DNA of 8,652 bases from Flavobacteriales bacterium (GTDB taxonomy: Bacteria > Bacteroidota > Bacteroidia > Flavobacteriales_D > Parvicellaceae), in the NCBI GenBank assembly GCA_026993705.1, contig JALWSJ010000395.1:1-8652 (forward strand), given 5' to 3'. The notes beneath the pieces were generated by a model. It was not told the DNA's origin. It did no database searches and saw nothing but the letters and a program-made list of their open reading frames with translations. Shown here piece after piece: positions 1 through 5,696 of the stretch; position 1 is the first letter of the stretch, and every line of letters begins with the position of its first letter. Both the position numbers and the translations under genes were made by a program.

Positions 1-159
1 ACATTTAATTTGCGACCTTGTAAAACTATCGGTGATTTAAAGTTAGCGATTAGAGATGCTATTTTAGATGGAGAGATAGAAAATGATTATGAGTCGGCTT
101 ATAATTACATGTTGGAGAAGGGAAGGGAAATGGGGTTGAAACCAGTTGTAAAAAAATAA
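1..159 (+). CDS. cca: CCA-adding/poly(A) polymerase-family tRNA nucleotidyltransferase, C-terminal fragment (5' end outside window)
   Basis: The frame is open from the first base and ends at TAA 157-159, giving 52 residues that start TFNLRPCKTIGDLKLAIRDA and end MGLKPVVKK. The pattern L.PCK.IG.LK.AIRDAILDGEI, followed by a Y.SAYNYMLEKGREMGLK helix, is the C-terminal end typical of Bacteroidota CCA tRNA nucleotidyltransferases (class II, PcnB-like), which add or repair the 3' CCA end of tRNA in the cytoplasm. The catalytic head and neck domains lie outside the window, so the assignment rests only on this tail as I recall it from the family. The next gene starts 30 nt downstream on the same strand with no terminator between, so the two are probably cotranscribed. 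Confidence 0.72.
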   Translation, partial: TFNLRPCKTIGDLKLAIRDAILDGEIENDYESAYNYMLEKGREMGLKPVVKK

Positions 160-189
160 ATTATTAGTTTGTTGTAAAGAGAAAAAGAT

Positions 190-720
190 ATGGGAACATA
201 CACATTTAGAGTTGTAGTAGATGCAGAGGAGGATTGTTTTAGGGATGTTGAAATTGCTCAAGACGATACGTTTGAAAGTTTACATTCAGCCATAGTAGAA
301 GCGTTTAAGTTTAGAGGTGATCAGATGGCTTCTTTTTACATGAGTAATAATGAGTGGGAAAAGGGAGAAGAAATTGCCTTAATGGATATGGGAATGGGTC
401 GTGCAATGAACGAAACACTATTGAATGAAATGGTGAAACAACCCAATCAGAAAATTCTGTATGTGTATGATTTTCTAAAAATGTGGATTTTTTACGTTGA
501 GTTAATCAAAATAAATGAGGGTTCTGCAACAACCGATTTGCCGTTTATTTTATTGGCTATTGGAACTCCGCCAAATGAAGATGATAAGGAAATGCCGGAT
601 TTATTGGAGGGCGTTGATTTATCTTCGGGAGTAGATGGTTTTAAGGATTGGGATGATGATCTAGATGATTTTGATGATGATTTTGGAGGGTTTGAGAATA
701 TAGATGATTTGGATATTTAG
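190..720 (+). CDS. TnpR-like / plasmid pRiA4b ORF-3-like family protein with acidic C-terminal tail
   Basis: This is a 176-residue protein starting at the ATG at 190, preceded by a purine-rich leader (AAAGAGAAAAAGAT). The N-terminus (TYTFRVVVDAEED, then a TFESLHSAIVEAF helix) and the central YVYDFLKMWIFYVELI stretch (about residues 91-106) fit the pRiA4b ORF-3 / IS1096 passenger TnpR-like fold, whose signature is Y.YDFGD.W...V.L. The glycine and aspartate of that signature are Leu and Lys here, as I recall for Bacteroidota members. Residues from about 140 to 176 are extremely acidic, mostly Asp with scattered Phe and Trp, and end IDDLDI. There is no signal peptide or membrane segment, so it is probably cytoplasmic. 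Its function is unknown. Despite the family name nothing nearby suggests a transposon, and the gene probably shares a transcript with the upstream cca-like gene. Confidence 0.7.
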   Translation: MGTYTFRVVVDAEEDCFRDVEIAQDDTFESLHSAIVEAFKFRGDQMASFYMSNNEWEKGEEIALMDMGMGRAMNETLLNEMVKQPNQKILYVYDFLKMWIFYVELIKINEGSATTDLPFILLAIGTPPNEDDKEMPDLLEGVDLSSGVDGFKDWDDDLDDFDDDFGGFENIDDLDI

Positions 721-744
721 ATTCTTTTTTATCGTTTAAAGAAT
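721..744 (+). terminator. Weak AT-rich hairpin just after the TnpR-like gene
   Basis: ATTCTTT (721-727) and AAAGAAT (738-744) form a 7-bp inverted repeat around a 10-nt loop, directly behind the stop codon at 718-720. The stem is AT-rich and no T-tract follows, so this is at best a weak stop or an mRNA 3'-end structure. Confidence 0.2.
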
Positions 745-751
745 ACTATAT

Positions 752-790
752 TCCATTTTCTTTGCACTTATCTCAACTGCGTTAGGGACT
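752..790 (+). repeat. Partial direct copy of the right arm of the intergenic palindromic element
   Basis: This stretch (TTTCTTTGCACTTATCTCAA, then CTGCGTTAGGGA) lines up with 1020-1053 (TTTCTTGCACTTCATTCC, then ACACGCGTTAGGGA) with only a few substitutions and a one-base gap. It reads in the same direction as that copy. It therefore looks like an extra, decayed arm of the repeat that occupies the rest of this gap, which suggests that the element was duplicated or inserted into an older copy. Confidence 0.6.
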
Positions 791-824
791 ATTAAGCGAC
801 TGTGAAAAACAGTTGAGTTTTTTT
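772..824 (+). terminator. Hairpin followed by T7, terminator-like
   Basis: CTCAACTG (772-779) pairs with CAGTTGAG (810-817), and seven T residues follow (818-824). The 30-nt loop contains the GTTAGGGA motif, so the hairpin overlaps and competes with the longer repeat structures. It is a plausible intrinsic terminator for the cca/TnpR-like transcript, but the large loop makes it uncertain. Confidence 0.35.
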
Positions 825-904
825 GAGCTAACGTAAAAAATTAGCTAATTTCATAATTCATTGATTTTCAATGTTGTATTTTTACGTTAGTTGGAATCCC
901 TAAC
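781..904. repeat. Nested inverted repeat with 12-bp inner stem
   Basis: GTTAGGGA (781-788) is the inverse of TCCCTAAC (897-904). Inside it CTAACGTAAAAA (828-839) and TTTTTACGTTAG (879-890) are perfect 12-bp inverted repeats. A small hairpin, CATTG/CAATG (859-863/869-873), sits in their loop. Together these form a branched structure that shares its outer TCCCTAAC arm with the next palindrome. Confidence 0.65.
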
Positions 905-1054
905 ACGTGCTGAATAGAAGTACATAAAGTGTTTTTATTTCCTTTGTCCTGCTTCATAAAATATTTCCATAGCTCGGCTATGCAAATATTTTCCTCATTG
1001 TCTAAAGAAACTAAAATTCACTTTCTTGCACTTCATTCCACACGCGTTAGGGAT
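896..1054. repeat. 159-bp quasi-palindrome (Bacteroidota-type intergenic repeat)
   Basis: The left arm (TCCCTAACACGTGCTGAATA onward from 897) and the right arm (ending ACGCGTTAGGGAT at 1054) are imperfect inverses of each other, centred at about 975. The apex is the strongest part: AAAATATTT-C-CATAGC, loop TCG, GCTATG-C-AAATATTTT (958-992), with a single C/C mismatch. Outer blocks also match inversely: AAAGTG near 926 with CACTTT near 1019, and GAAGTA near 917 with GCACTTC near 1029. The element contains no open reading frame and lies between two convergent genes. It resembles, from memory, a multi-copy repeat in Flavobacteriia and relatives, for which I know no established name. Confidence 0.7.
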
Positions 1055-1186
1055 AGGAACGGCATCCTTTTGGGTTGTTGCATATATGCAACCCAAAAGA
1101 TATAGTGTATAGCCCGACCATTGCAGTGTTAAAAGTAGTGTAGTGTAACGGAACTACTTTTAATACTGCAATGGGAACGCCCTAAA
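1043..1186. repeat. Structured module with two strong hairpins, closed by TTAGGG/CCCTAA
   Basis: TTAGGG (1047-1052) can pair with CCCTAA (1180-1185) to close a multi-branch structure. Inside are three elements. The first is a small GGAT/ATCC stem (1051-1054/1064-1067). The second is an 11-bp perfect stem CTTTTGGGTTG/CAACCCAAAAG (1067-1077/1089-1099). The third is a 22-bp stem (1118-1139/1153-1174) with one G-T pair and a 13-nt loop. The unpaired blocks GGAACGGCATCC, GATATAGTG, AGCCCGACC and GGGAACGCCC match, from memory, the conserved core of a widespread Bacteroidota intergenic element, whereas the hairpin stems look free to vary. It ends 4 nt from the stop codon of the anti-sigma gene, so it is also its 3' untranslated region. 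Confidence 0.6.
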
Positions 1187-1189
1187 GAT

Positions 1190-2749
1190 TTATAATGAGA
1201 AACCAATTCCAAACTGAACGCCAATTGCTTTAAAAACATGGTAAGAGGCGTCTGTTTTGATTAATGGTGTTAAGGTTTGCCGGTAAACAGGGCTGACGTA
1301 GATGTATTTGTCGCCGAATTTTCTTTTTACGTCCATTTGTAAAACATAGGAGACCCCCATTCTACTTAACCGTGCCGGTTTTTGAAAAGCGGTGGTATTT
1401 TTATTGGATATGTTTATTTCTACGTTGATTCCTGCTTTGGGGATAATGTTCCATAAACCGAAATTGAAGGTGTATCCAAGTTTTAGGGGAATCACTAAAC
1501 GGTTGTATTTCCTTTGTTGGGTATTTTTTAATATGAGTGTGTCGGTTATTGTAATACTGTCATATATTGGGGTAATAATTGTGTCGATTTGGTTAAACGT
1601 ATCGATGTAAATAGTTGTGTCGTAACCGACAAATTCTACGGTGTCTCTAAGTTTGTAATTGTTTATACTGTATGTATATTTATCGCCCCAACACATGTAT
1701 TTAATTCCTGAGGTTAGGTAGATATTGTTTTTGTATATGTTTACTTCGGCACCGACATCGGTTGTTGTTATTATATTGTGGCTTATAAAAGTTTGTTCAA
1801 TAGGTAATAGAGGTTTTGGCGATTGAACTGCTTTGGTGTTATAGATACCGAATAATCCCTGTGTTTCTATTCTAAGACCATTATTGGATGTTTTATTTTT
1901 GTTTTCTTTTTTGTTTCTTTTTTGCTTCTGTTGTATAGCTGATGAGTCGATAGCCTTTATTGTGTCGTAAATAATCACGACAGAGTCACGTACAACAACG
2001 GAGTCTATGTATCTAATTTTCTTTATTGTATCTTCTGATGGCTTAGAAGTATCACTGATTAAAGCAGTTTCTTTTTGTTGTTGTGCTTCTGCTTCTGCTT
2101 TGGTCTCTTTATTTGATATGTTATTGTTTTTTGTTTCTTTTATGGTGTTTTTGTCTGTGTGTTCGTTGTTAGTAGTTGAAACAGAAGAGTTTTTATGTTC
2201 TTTTGTTGCGTTTTCTTTTGTTTTAGTTGATTTTATGGTATTGGTTTGTTTTGTGTCCCTATTGTTTTTCAAAGGTGATTTCGTAGTTGTAGATTCAATA
2301 GAGGAATAATTTTGTTTTTGGGCAACTGTTTGTGTTTTTTCTAGTTTTTTTGTTTCCTCTGTTTCGTTATTTTTATCAGCAGATGATTTTTCGTTAGTCA
2401 AAGTATTATGTATAGGGGGAGTGGATTGAACCTCTTCTTTACTTGTGTTTTGGATAGTTTGGTTCTGCGTTTGGTTTAGGTTTTCTGAATTTGTAGAAAC
2501 TTGCGTTGTTGCAACATGGCTAGTTGAGTTACTCGGAACAAACCATATAATGCTACCTATGATAAGCAAAGCTATACCAATGATTCCTCCCAGCCAAAAA
2601 AAGAAAACTTTCTTACTCTTGTTTTTGGTAGTTGGTAGCATGTCTAACCTTGTATTGAGGTCGTCCAAAAAAGCATCCGGAATATCAAATTCGGCTGATG
2701 AGAGTTTGTCTCTGAATAGTTGGTCGATATGTTTGTCTTCGTTGCTCAA
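1190..2749 (-). CDS. Dual-membrane-spanning anti-sigma factor (Dma-like) with outer-membrane beta-barrel
   Basis: This 519-residue protein appears to span the whole envelope. Residues 1-46 are a charged cytoplasmic segment (HIDQLFRDKLSSAEFDIPDA and following) like the short anti-sigma motif of Bacteroidota membrane anti-sigma proteins. Residues 48-70 form one hydrophobic helix, preceded by KNKSKK, which places the N-terminus inside. Residues 72-290 are a low-complexity linker rich in Asn, Thr, Lys, Glu and Gln. Residues 291-519 alternate in a beta pattern with aromatic girdles and end in GVQFGIGFSL, as in an eight-stranded-type outer-membrane barrel. This order matches the Dma family described in Bacteroides thetaiotaomicron, where such a protein affects vesiculation. 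The start is TTG at 2749-2747, overlapping the sigma gene stop by 4 nt; an in-frame stop lies just upstream, so no earlier start is possible. Binding to the neighbouring sigma factor is inferred from this coupling. Confidence 0.82.
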   Translation of the reverse strand: MSNEDKHIDQLFRDKLSSAEFDIPDAFLDDLNTRLDMLPTTKNKSKKVFFFWLGGIIGIALLIIGSIIWFVPSNSTSHVATTQVSTNSENLNQTQNQTIQNTSKEEVQSTPPIHNTLTNEKSSADKNNETEETKKLEKTQTVAQKQNYSSIESTTTKSPLKNNRDTKQTNTIKSTKTKENATKEHKNSSVSTTNNEHTDKNTIKETKNNNISNKETKAEAEAQQQKETALISDTSKPSEDTIKKIRYIDSVVVRDSVVIIYDTIKAIDSSAIQQKQKRNKKENKNKTSNNGLRIETQGLFGIYNTKAVQSPKPLLPIEQTFISHNIITTTDVGAEVNIYKNNIYLTSGIKYMCWGDKYTYSINNYKLRDTVEFVGYDTTIYIDTFNQIDTIITPIYDSITITDTLILKNTQQRKYNRLVIPLKLGYTFNFGLWNIIPKAGINVEINISNKNTTAFQKPARLSRMGVSYVLQMDVKRKFGDKYIYVSPVYRQTLTPLIKTDASYHVFKAIGVQFGIGFSL

Positions 2750-3288
2750 TTTGTTTTAACTTTAGTTAATTTAGCTCTTAACTTTTTCCTTGCACTTTTC
2801 AAATGCCATTTTACAGTTTCTTTTCCAATTCCGAGTTGCTCTGCAATTTCGTTGTACGAATACCCGTCTATTGCAAATAGGTTAAAAACAATCTTAGTTG
2901 CCGGAGGTAATTCATTTAACATTGCTAGCAACTCTTCTTCCTCAAATTCTTTGTCTATTGTAGAAGTTTCCTCAACGTTAATGATTGTTTCGTCCACTTC
3001 GTGGTTAAATAATTCTTTATAATTTTTCTCTTTTCTAAAGGTATCAATAATTTCATTATGGGCTATTCGTTTTACCCAAGAAAAGTAAGCAGTTCCTATT
3101 TTGTATTTATCAATATTCTTGACAATTTTAAGAAAACAATTGTTAACAATAACCATCTGGTCTTCTTGGTTGTTCTTGTAGCGTACTGCACTTCCCATAA
3201 GGGCGTTAAAAGTGTAGCGGTACAATTCTAAGACTGTTCTGCGGTCATTGTTTTTTATTTTTTCTATGTTTTCTTTATCCAGTTCCAA
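2746..3288 (-). CDS. ECF-family RNA polymerase sigma factor (sigma-70 regions 2 and 4)
   Basis: This is a 180-residue protein if read from TTG at 3288. Region 2 spans about residues 19-88, including the FSWVKRIAHNEIIDTFRKEK stretch that recognises the -10 element. An acidic linker follows, then region 4 (about 119-175) with the helix-turn-helix YSYNEIAEQLGIGKETVKWH, followed by LKSARKKLRAKL. It lacks any extra domain, as expected for an ECF sigma factor. The frame opens to another TTG at 3315 (189 residues), but that codon is part of a TATATTTG -7 element, so it would lie upstream of the transcript. There is no ATG before region 2. Its stop (TGA, 2748-2746) overlaps the TTG of the Dma-like gene, the usual sigma/anti-sigma arrangement, so it is probably held inactive at the inner membrane until an envelope signal releases it. 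Confidence 0.87.
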   Translation of the reverse strand: MELDKENIEKIKNNDRRTVLELYRYTFNALMGSAVRYKNNQEDQMVIVNNCFLKIVKNIDKYKIGTAYFSWVKRIAHNEIIDTFRKEKNYKELFNHEVDETIINVEETSTIDKEFEEEELLAMLNELPPATKIVFNLFAIDGYSYNEIAEQLGIGKETVKWHLKSARKKLRAKLTKVKTN

Positions 3289-3302
3289 GTAGTAAAGATT
3301 AA

Positions 3303-3352
3303 AAATACTCCGCAAATATATAATATTCTATATATTATTTTACGGAGTATTT
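3303..3352. promoter_or_regulatory. 10-bp inverted repeat enclosing the sigma operon promoter
   Basis: AAATACTCCG (3303-3312) and CGGAGTATTT (3343-3352) are perfect inverses separated by 30 bp of almost pure A+T, which is itself partly symmetrical. The minus-strand -7 element lies in that spacer, next to the left arm. The geometry suits an operator bound by a dimer, or a site read by the sigma factor itself, but this is inference; extrusion or an RNA hairpin are alternatives. Confidence 0.45.
3313..3320 (-). promoter_or_regulatory. Bacteroidota -7 element TATATTTG for the sigma/anti-sigma operon
   Basis: On the minus strand 3320-3313 reads TATATTTG, an exact match to TAnnTTTG. Transcription would start near 3307, leaving about 20 nt before TTG 3288. 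No convincing TTTG -33 element is visible at the right spacing, because the upstream sequence is nearly all A+T. Confidence 0.45.
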
Positions 3353-3684
3353 ATTTTAACCCACGACTAATTTCTATCGTTTAATTTTTTTTTTTTTTTT
3401 GAACAGTTTTAGTACCGTTTTCTGTATTTATTGTTATTTTTTTATTTTTCATAATTCTTGTGTTTTAGGCAATTATACCATTTCAATGTTTAAATGGTAT
3501 TAAATAAATTTGTTCTCGGTAATTGAAACGTGATTATTTCAAAAAAAAGGGGGGCGATTAAAAATTAAATTTGTTAAACCCTTAATTACACGAGTAGAAT
3601 TTTCTAAAATAATTTAATAAGAGTGTCTATAAAGATATAGGCTTTAATATTTTTGTAGAATGAATTTTGCAACGCTCTTATTCT
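3353..3684. other. AT-rich divergent intergenic region, no gene seen
   Basis: This stretch lies between the sigma operon and the divergent threonine dehydrogenase gene. It contains a run of 16 T (3385-3400), a 9-bp inverted repeat ATACCATTT/AAATGGTAT (3475-3483/3492-3500) without a T-tract behind it, and an A8-G6 run (3541-3554). No open frame with coding character, no tRNA-like fold and no recognised riboswitch were found. Confidence 0.5.
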
Positions 3685-3692
3685 TATCTTTG
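3685..3692 (+). promoter_or_regulatory. -7 element TATCTTTG for the threonine dehydrogenase gene
   Basis: TATCTTTG matches TAnnTTTG exactly and sits 21 nt before the ATG at 3714, giving a short leader. The nearest TTTTG (3665-3669) is only about 15 nt upstream, shorter than the usual 17-23 nt spacing, so the -33 element is uncertain. Confidence 0.5.
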
Positions 3693-3713
3693 TGGTCTAA
3701 AACTATTTAAAAG

Positions 3714-4670
3714 ATGGAAACAAAGGTGTTGGTTGTTGGAGCTTCGGGGCAAATTGGAACAGAGTTAGTCTCAGCTTTGCGGAAAAAATACGGTAAAGAA
3801 AATGTAGTAGCAGGAGACATAAAAAATCCCAAGTCAGATTCTTCTTTATTGAATGGTCATTTTGAATTATTAGATGTATTAGATAAAGAAGGTCTGTTAA
3901 GAGTGGTTGAAAAATATGGAATTACAGATGTTTATTTGCTTGCAGCTTTACTTTCTGCTACAGCTGAGAAAAACCCATCATTTGGGTGGGAGTTAAATAT
4001 GACCGGACTTTTTAATGTGCTTGATTTAGCTAAAGAAAATAAAGTGAAAAAAGTTTTTTGGCCGAGTTCTATTGCCGTATTTGGAGCAACTACACCGAGA
4101 AACGATACACCACAGCGTACTATTATGGAGCCAACAACTGTATATGGAATTAGCAAGTTAGCAGGGGAACGTTGGTGTGAGTATTATCATAAAAATTATG
4201 GAGTTGATGTAAGAAGTGTCCGTTATCCGGGTATTATTAGTTATGGAGCTTTGCCCGGAGGGGGGACGACAGATTATGCGGTAGATATTTTTTACAAAGC
4301 AAAGGCACATGAAAAGTTTGTATGTTTCTTAGATAAAGATATGGAATTGCCGATGATGTTTATGGAAGATGCTATTGATGCAACACTAAAATTAATGGAC
4401 GCTAATTCTTCTGATATTACTATTCGTTCTTCGTATAATATCGCTGCACTTTCTTTCACTCCTCATCAATTATTTGAAAGTATTCGTCAAATAGTTAAAT
4501 ATTTTGAGATTGAATATAAACCGGATTATCGACAAGCAATAGCTTCTACTTGGCCTGCGTCTATAAATGATGAAGTCGCACGTAAAGACTGGGGGTGGAG
4601 ACCTAAATTTGATTTAGAAAAAATGACAAGGGTCATGTTGGAAAATATAAATCCTGATTTGGCGGGGTAG
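3714..4670 (+). CDS. L-threonine 3-dehydrogenase, SDR (UDP-galactose epimerase-like) type
   Basis: This 318-residue enzyme should oxidise L-threonine to 2-amino-3-ketobutyrate with NAD+ in the cytoplasm, the first step of threonine conversion to glycine and acetyl-CoA. The N-terminal Rossmann motif is G9-A-S-G12-Q-I-G15, and Asp35 at the end of the second strand points to NAD rather than NADP. The catalytic set is Ser118/Ser119 in WPSSIAVFG, and Tyr144 and Lys148 in VYGISK. Substrate-side motifs YPGIISYGALPGGGTTDYAV (171-190), LPMMFMEDAI (212-221), YNIAALSFTP (241-250) and STWPASINDEVARKDWGWRP (278-297) are those of the short-chain threonine dehydrogenases rather than sugar epimerases or the zinc-dependent Tdh. 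Length is normal and the ATG start is clear. It is transcribed divergently from the sigma operon. No kbl partner is present in the window. Confidence 0.88.
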   Translation: METKVLVVGASGQIGTELVSALRKKYGKENVVAGDIKNPKSDSSLLNGHFELLDVLDKEGLLRVVEKYGITDVYLLAALLSATAEKNPSFGWELNMTGLFNVLDLAKENKVKKVFWPSSIAVFGATTPRNDTPQRTIMEPTTVYGISKLAGERWCEYYHKNYGVDVRSVRYPGIISYGALPGGGTTDYAVDIFYKAKAHEKFVCFLDKDMELPMMFMEDAIDATLKLMDANSSDITIRSSYNIAALSFTPHQLFESIRQIVKYFEIEYKPDYRQAIASTWPASINDEVARKDWGWRPKFDLEKMTRVMLENINPDLAG

Positions 4671-4761
4671 TTTTTCGTCATTAATTTGAGTACGTTCGTC
4701 ACAATAGCTTGTTTTTAGGGTTGAATTTTTCTATCTTAGCATTGTGCTTCCCCACTTTAAA

Positions 4762-4797
4762 ATGTTACGAACGACACAAAAATGTAAACGAAATGCA
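4762..4797 (+). repeat. Left copy of a 36-bp inverted repeat, covering a start codon
   Basis: This segment begins ATGTTACGAACGA and ends AAACGAAATGCA. It is the inverse of 7834-7869 at 35 of 36 positions; the only difference is C at 4775 opposite A at 7856. The ATG of the MORN/YwqK-like gene (4793-4795) lies inside it, together with the 31 nt before that ATG. Sequence similarity stops abruptly on both sides. Confidence 0.85.
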
Positions 4798-5665
4798 TAA
4801 ATCACTTTTTATAATGTTCTTTTTTACGCTGTTACTTACTAACGGTGTGTGGGCTGTAGTGGACACAGATTATGGGCAAGATAATGATACGATTAATCAA
4901 AAGATTGACGGCAAGAAGGAAGGCTATTGGATTATTTACGCTCATATGCGGAATTTTGAAGGGTATAAGCCCAATGATATTGTTGAAGAAGGACGGTATA
5001 AAAGTAATCGAAAATATGGTTTATGGAAAAAGTATTTTCCGAATGGAAATTTAATGAGTGAGATTTATTTTAAAAACGGTAGAGCTTACGGTGATTTTAA
5101 AACTTATTATGAGAACGGAAATTTAGAGGAGGCAGGATTTTGGAAAGGGCGTATTTATACGGGCGATTTTAAAAGGTATCATCCAAATGGGACGTTGGCT
5201 CAAGAAAAGAAATTCAATGAAAACGGAAAAACGACTGGAGTTGTAAAATATTTTTATGACAATGGTCAAGTAGAACTTGAGTTTACTACCGTTAATGGAG
5301 TAGAAAACGGGAAAGCAATTCGCTATTATCCTAATGGAGATGTTAAGGAAATTATGATTTTTGATGAATCGGGAAAAATGTTGAAACGTGAAGAAAAAGC
5401 GAGAGTAAACCCTCCTGTAGAAGTTAAAAAAGAAGAAACTAAAGGTGAGGGATTAGCGGTTGAAGGTGTGAAAAATATGGGAGGAACAGAAATAGTGGAT
5501 GGCTATCATAAAACCTATAATGACAATAAGGATATTCTGATGGATGGTGAGTTTAAAGACGGTAAATTAATCGATGGTAAACATTATATTTATGACGAAT
5601 ATGGTTTACTTGAGAGGATAGAAGTCTATAAAGATGGTAAGTATGTGGGGAATGGGGTGTTATAA
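4793..5665 (+). CDS. Secreted MORN-variant / YwqK-like repeat protein
   Basis: The protein has 290 residues from ATG 4793. The frame continues upstream to a TTG at 4709, but ATG 4793 places a classic signal peptide at the N-terminus: MHK, hydrophobic core 5-19, and likely cleavage after VWA (21). The mature part carries about six repeats of the form G.WK.Y.PNG.L, for example GLWKKYFPNGNL (76-87), DFKTYYENGNL (101-111), DFKRYHPNGTL (125-135), VVKYFYDNGQV (150-160) and KAIRYYPNGDV (174-184). A charged linker follows (about 198-220), then a last pair (GYHKTYND, HYIYDEYGLLE). These are MORN_2-type repeats, often annotated as YwqK-family 'antitoxin', a label not supported by any toxin here. Periplasmic or surface location is inferred. 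It heads a three-gene cluster, and its start codon lies in one copy of the 36-bp inverted repeat. Confidence 0.75.
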   Translation: MHKSLFIMFFFTLLLTNGVWAVVDTDYGQDNDTINQKIDGKKEGYWIIYAHMRNFEGYKPNDIVEEGRYKSNRKYGLWKKYFPNGNLMSEIYFKNGRAYGDFKTYYENGNLEEAGFWKGRIYTGDFKRYHPNGTLAQEKKFNENGKTTGVVKYFYDNGQVELEFTTVNGVENGKAIRYYPNGDVKEIMIFDESGKMLKREEKARVNPPVEVKKEETKGEGLAVEGVKNMGGTEIVDGYHKTYNDNKDILMDGEFKDGKLIDGKHYIYDEYGLLERIEVYKDGKYVGNGVL

Positions 5666-5696
5666 TTATAGATAAAATGTATTAGAACTTTTTAAG

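Noticed and set aside
64..261. 65-residue open frame on the minus strand
   Set aside because: It overlaps both the cca tail and the start of the TnpR-like gene in antisense and has no plausible leader or family resemblance.
190..720. Transposon passenger gene
   Set aside because: The family name recalls an IS1096 passenger, but no transposase or terminal repeats flank the gene, and chromosomal copies of the family are common.
896..1186. CRISPR array or insertion sequence
   Set aside because: There are no regularly spaced direct repeats with unique spacers and no transposase frame; the repeats are palindromic and differ in spacing.
2007..2759. Long open frames on the plus strand opposite the anti-sigma gene (2007-2309, 2445-2759)
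   Set aside because: They are antisense to the low-complexity linker and N-terminus, whose biased codons leave few stops. They translate into hydrophobic, Phe/Val/Cys-rich nonsense without recognisable domains.
4709..4792. TTG-initiated N-terminal extension of the MORN/YwqK-like gene
   Set aside because: It would put 28 extra residues before a clear signal peptide. ATG 4793 gives a standard exported protein.
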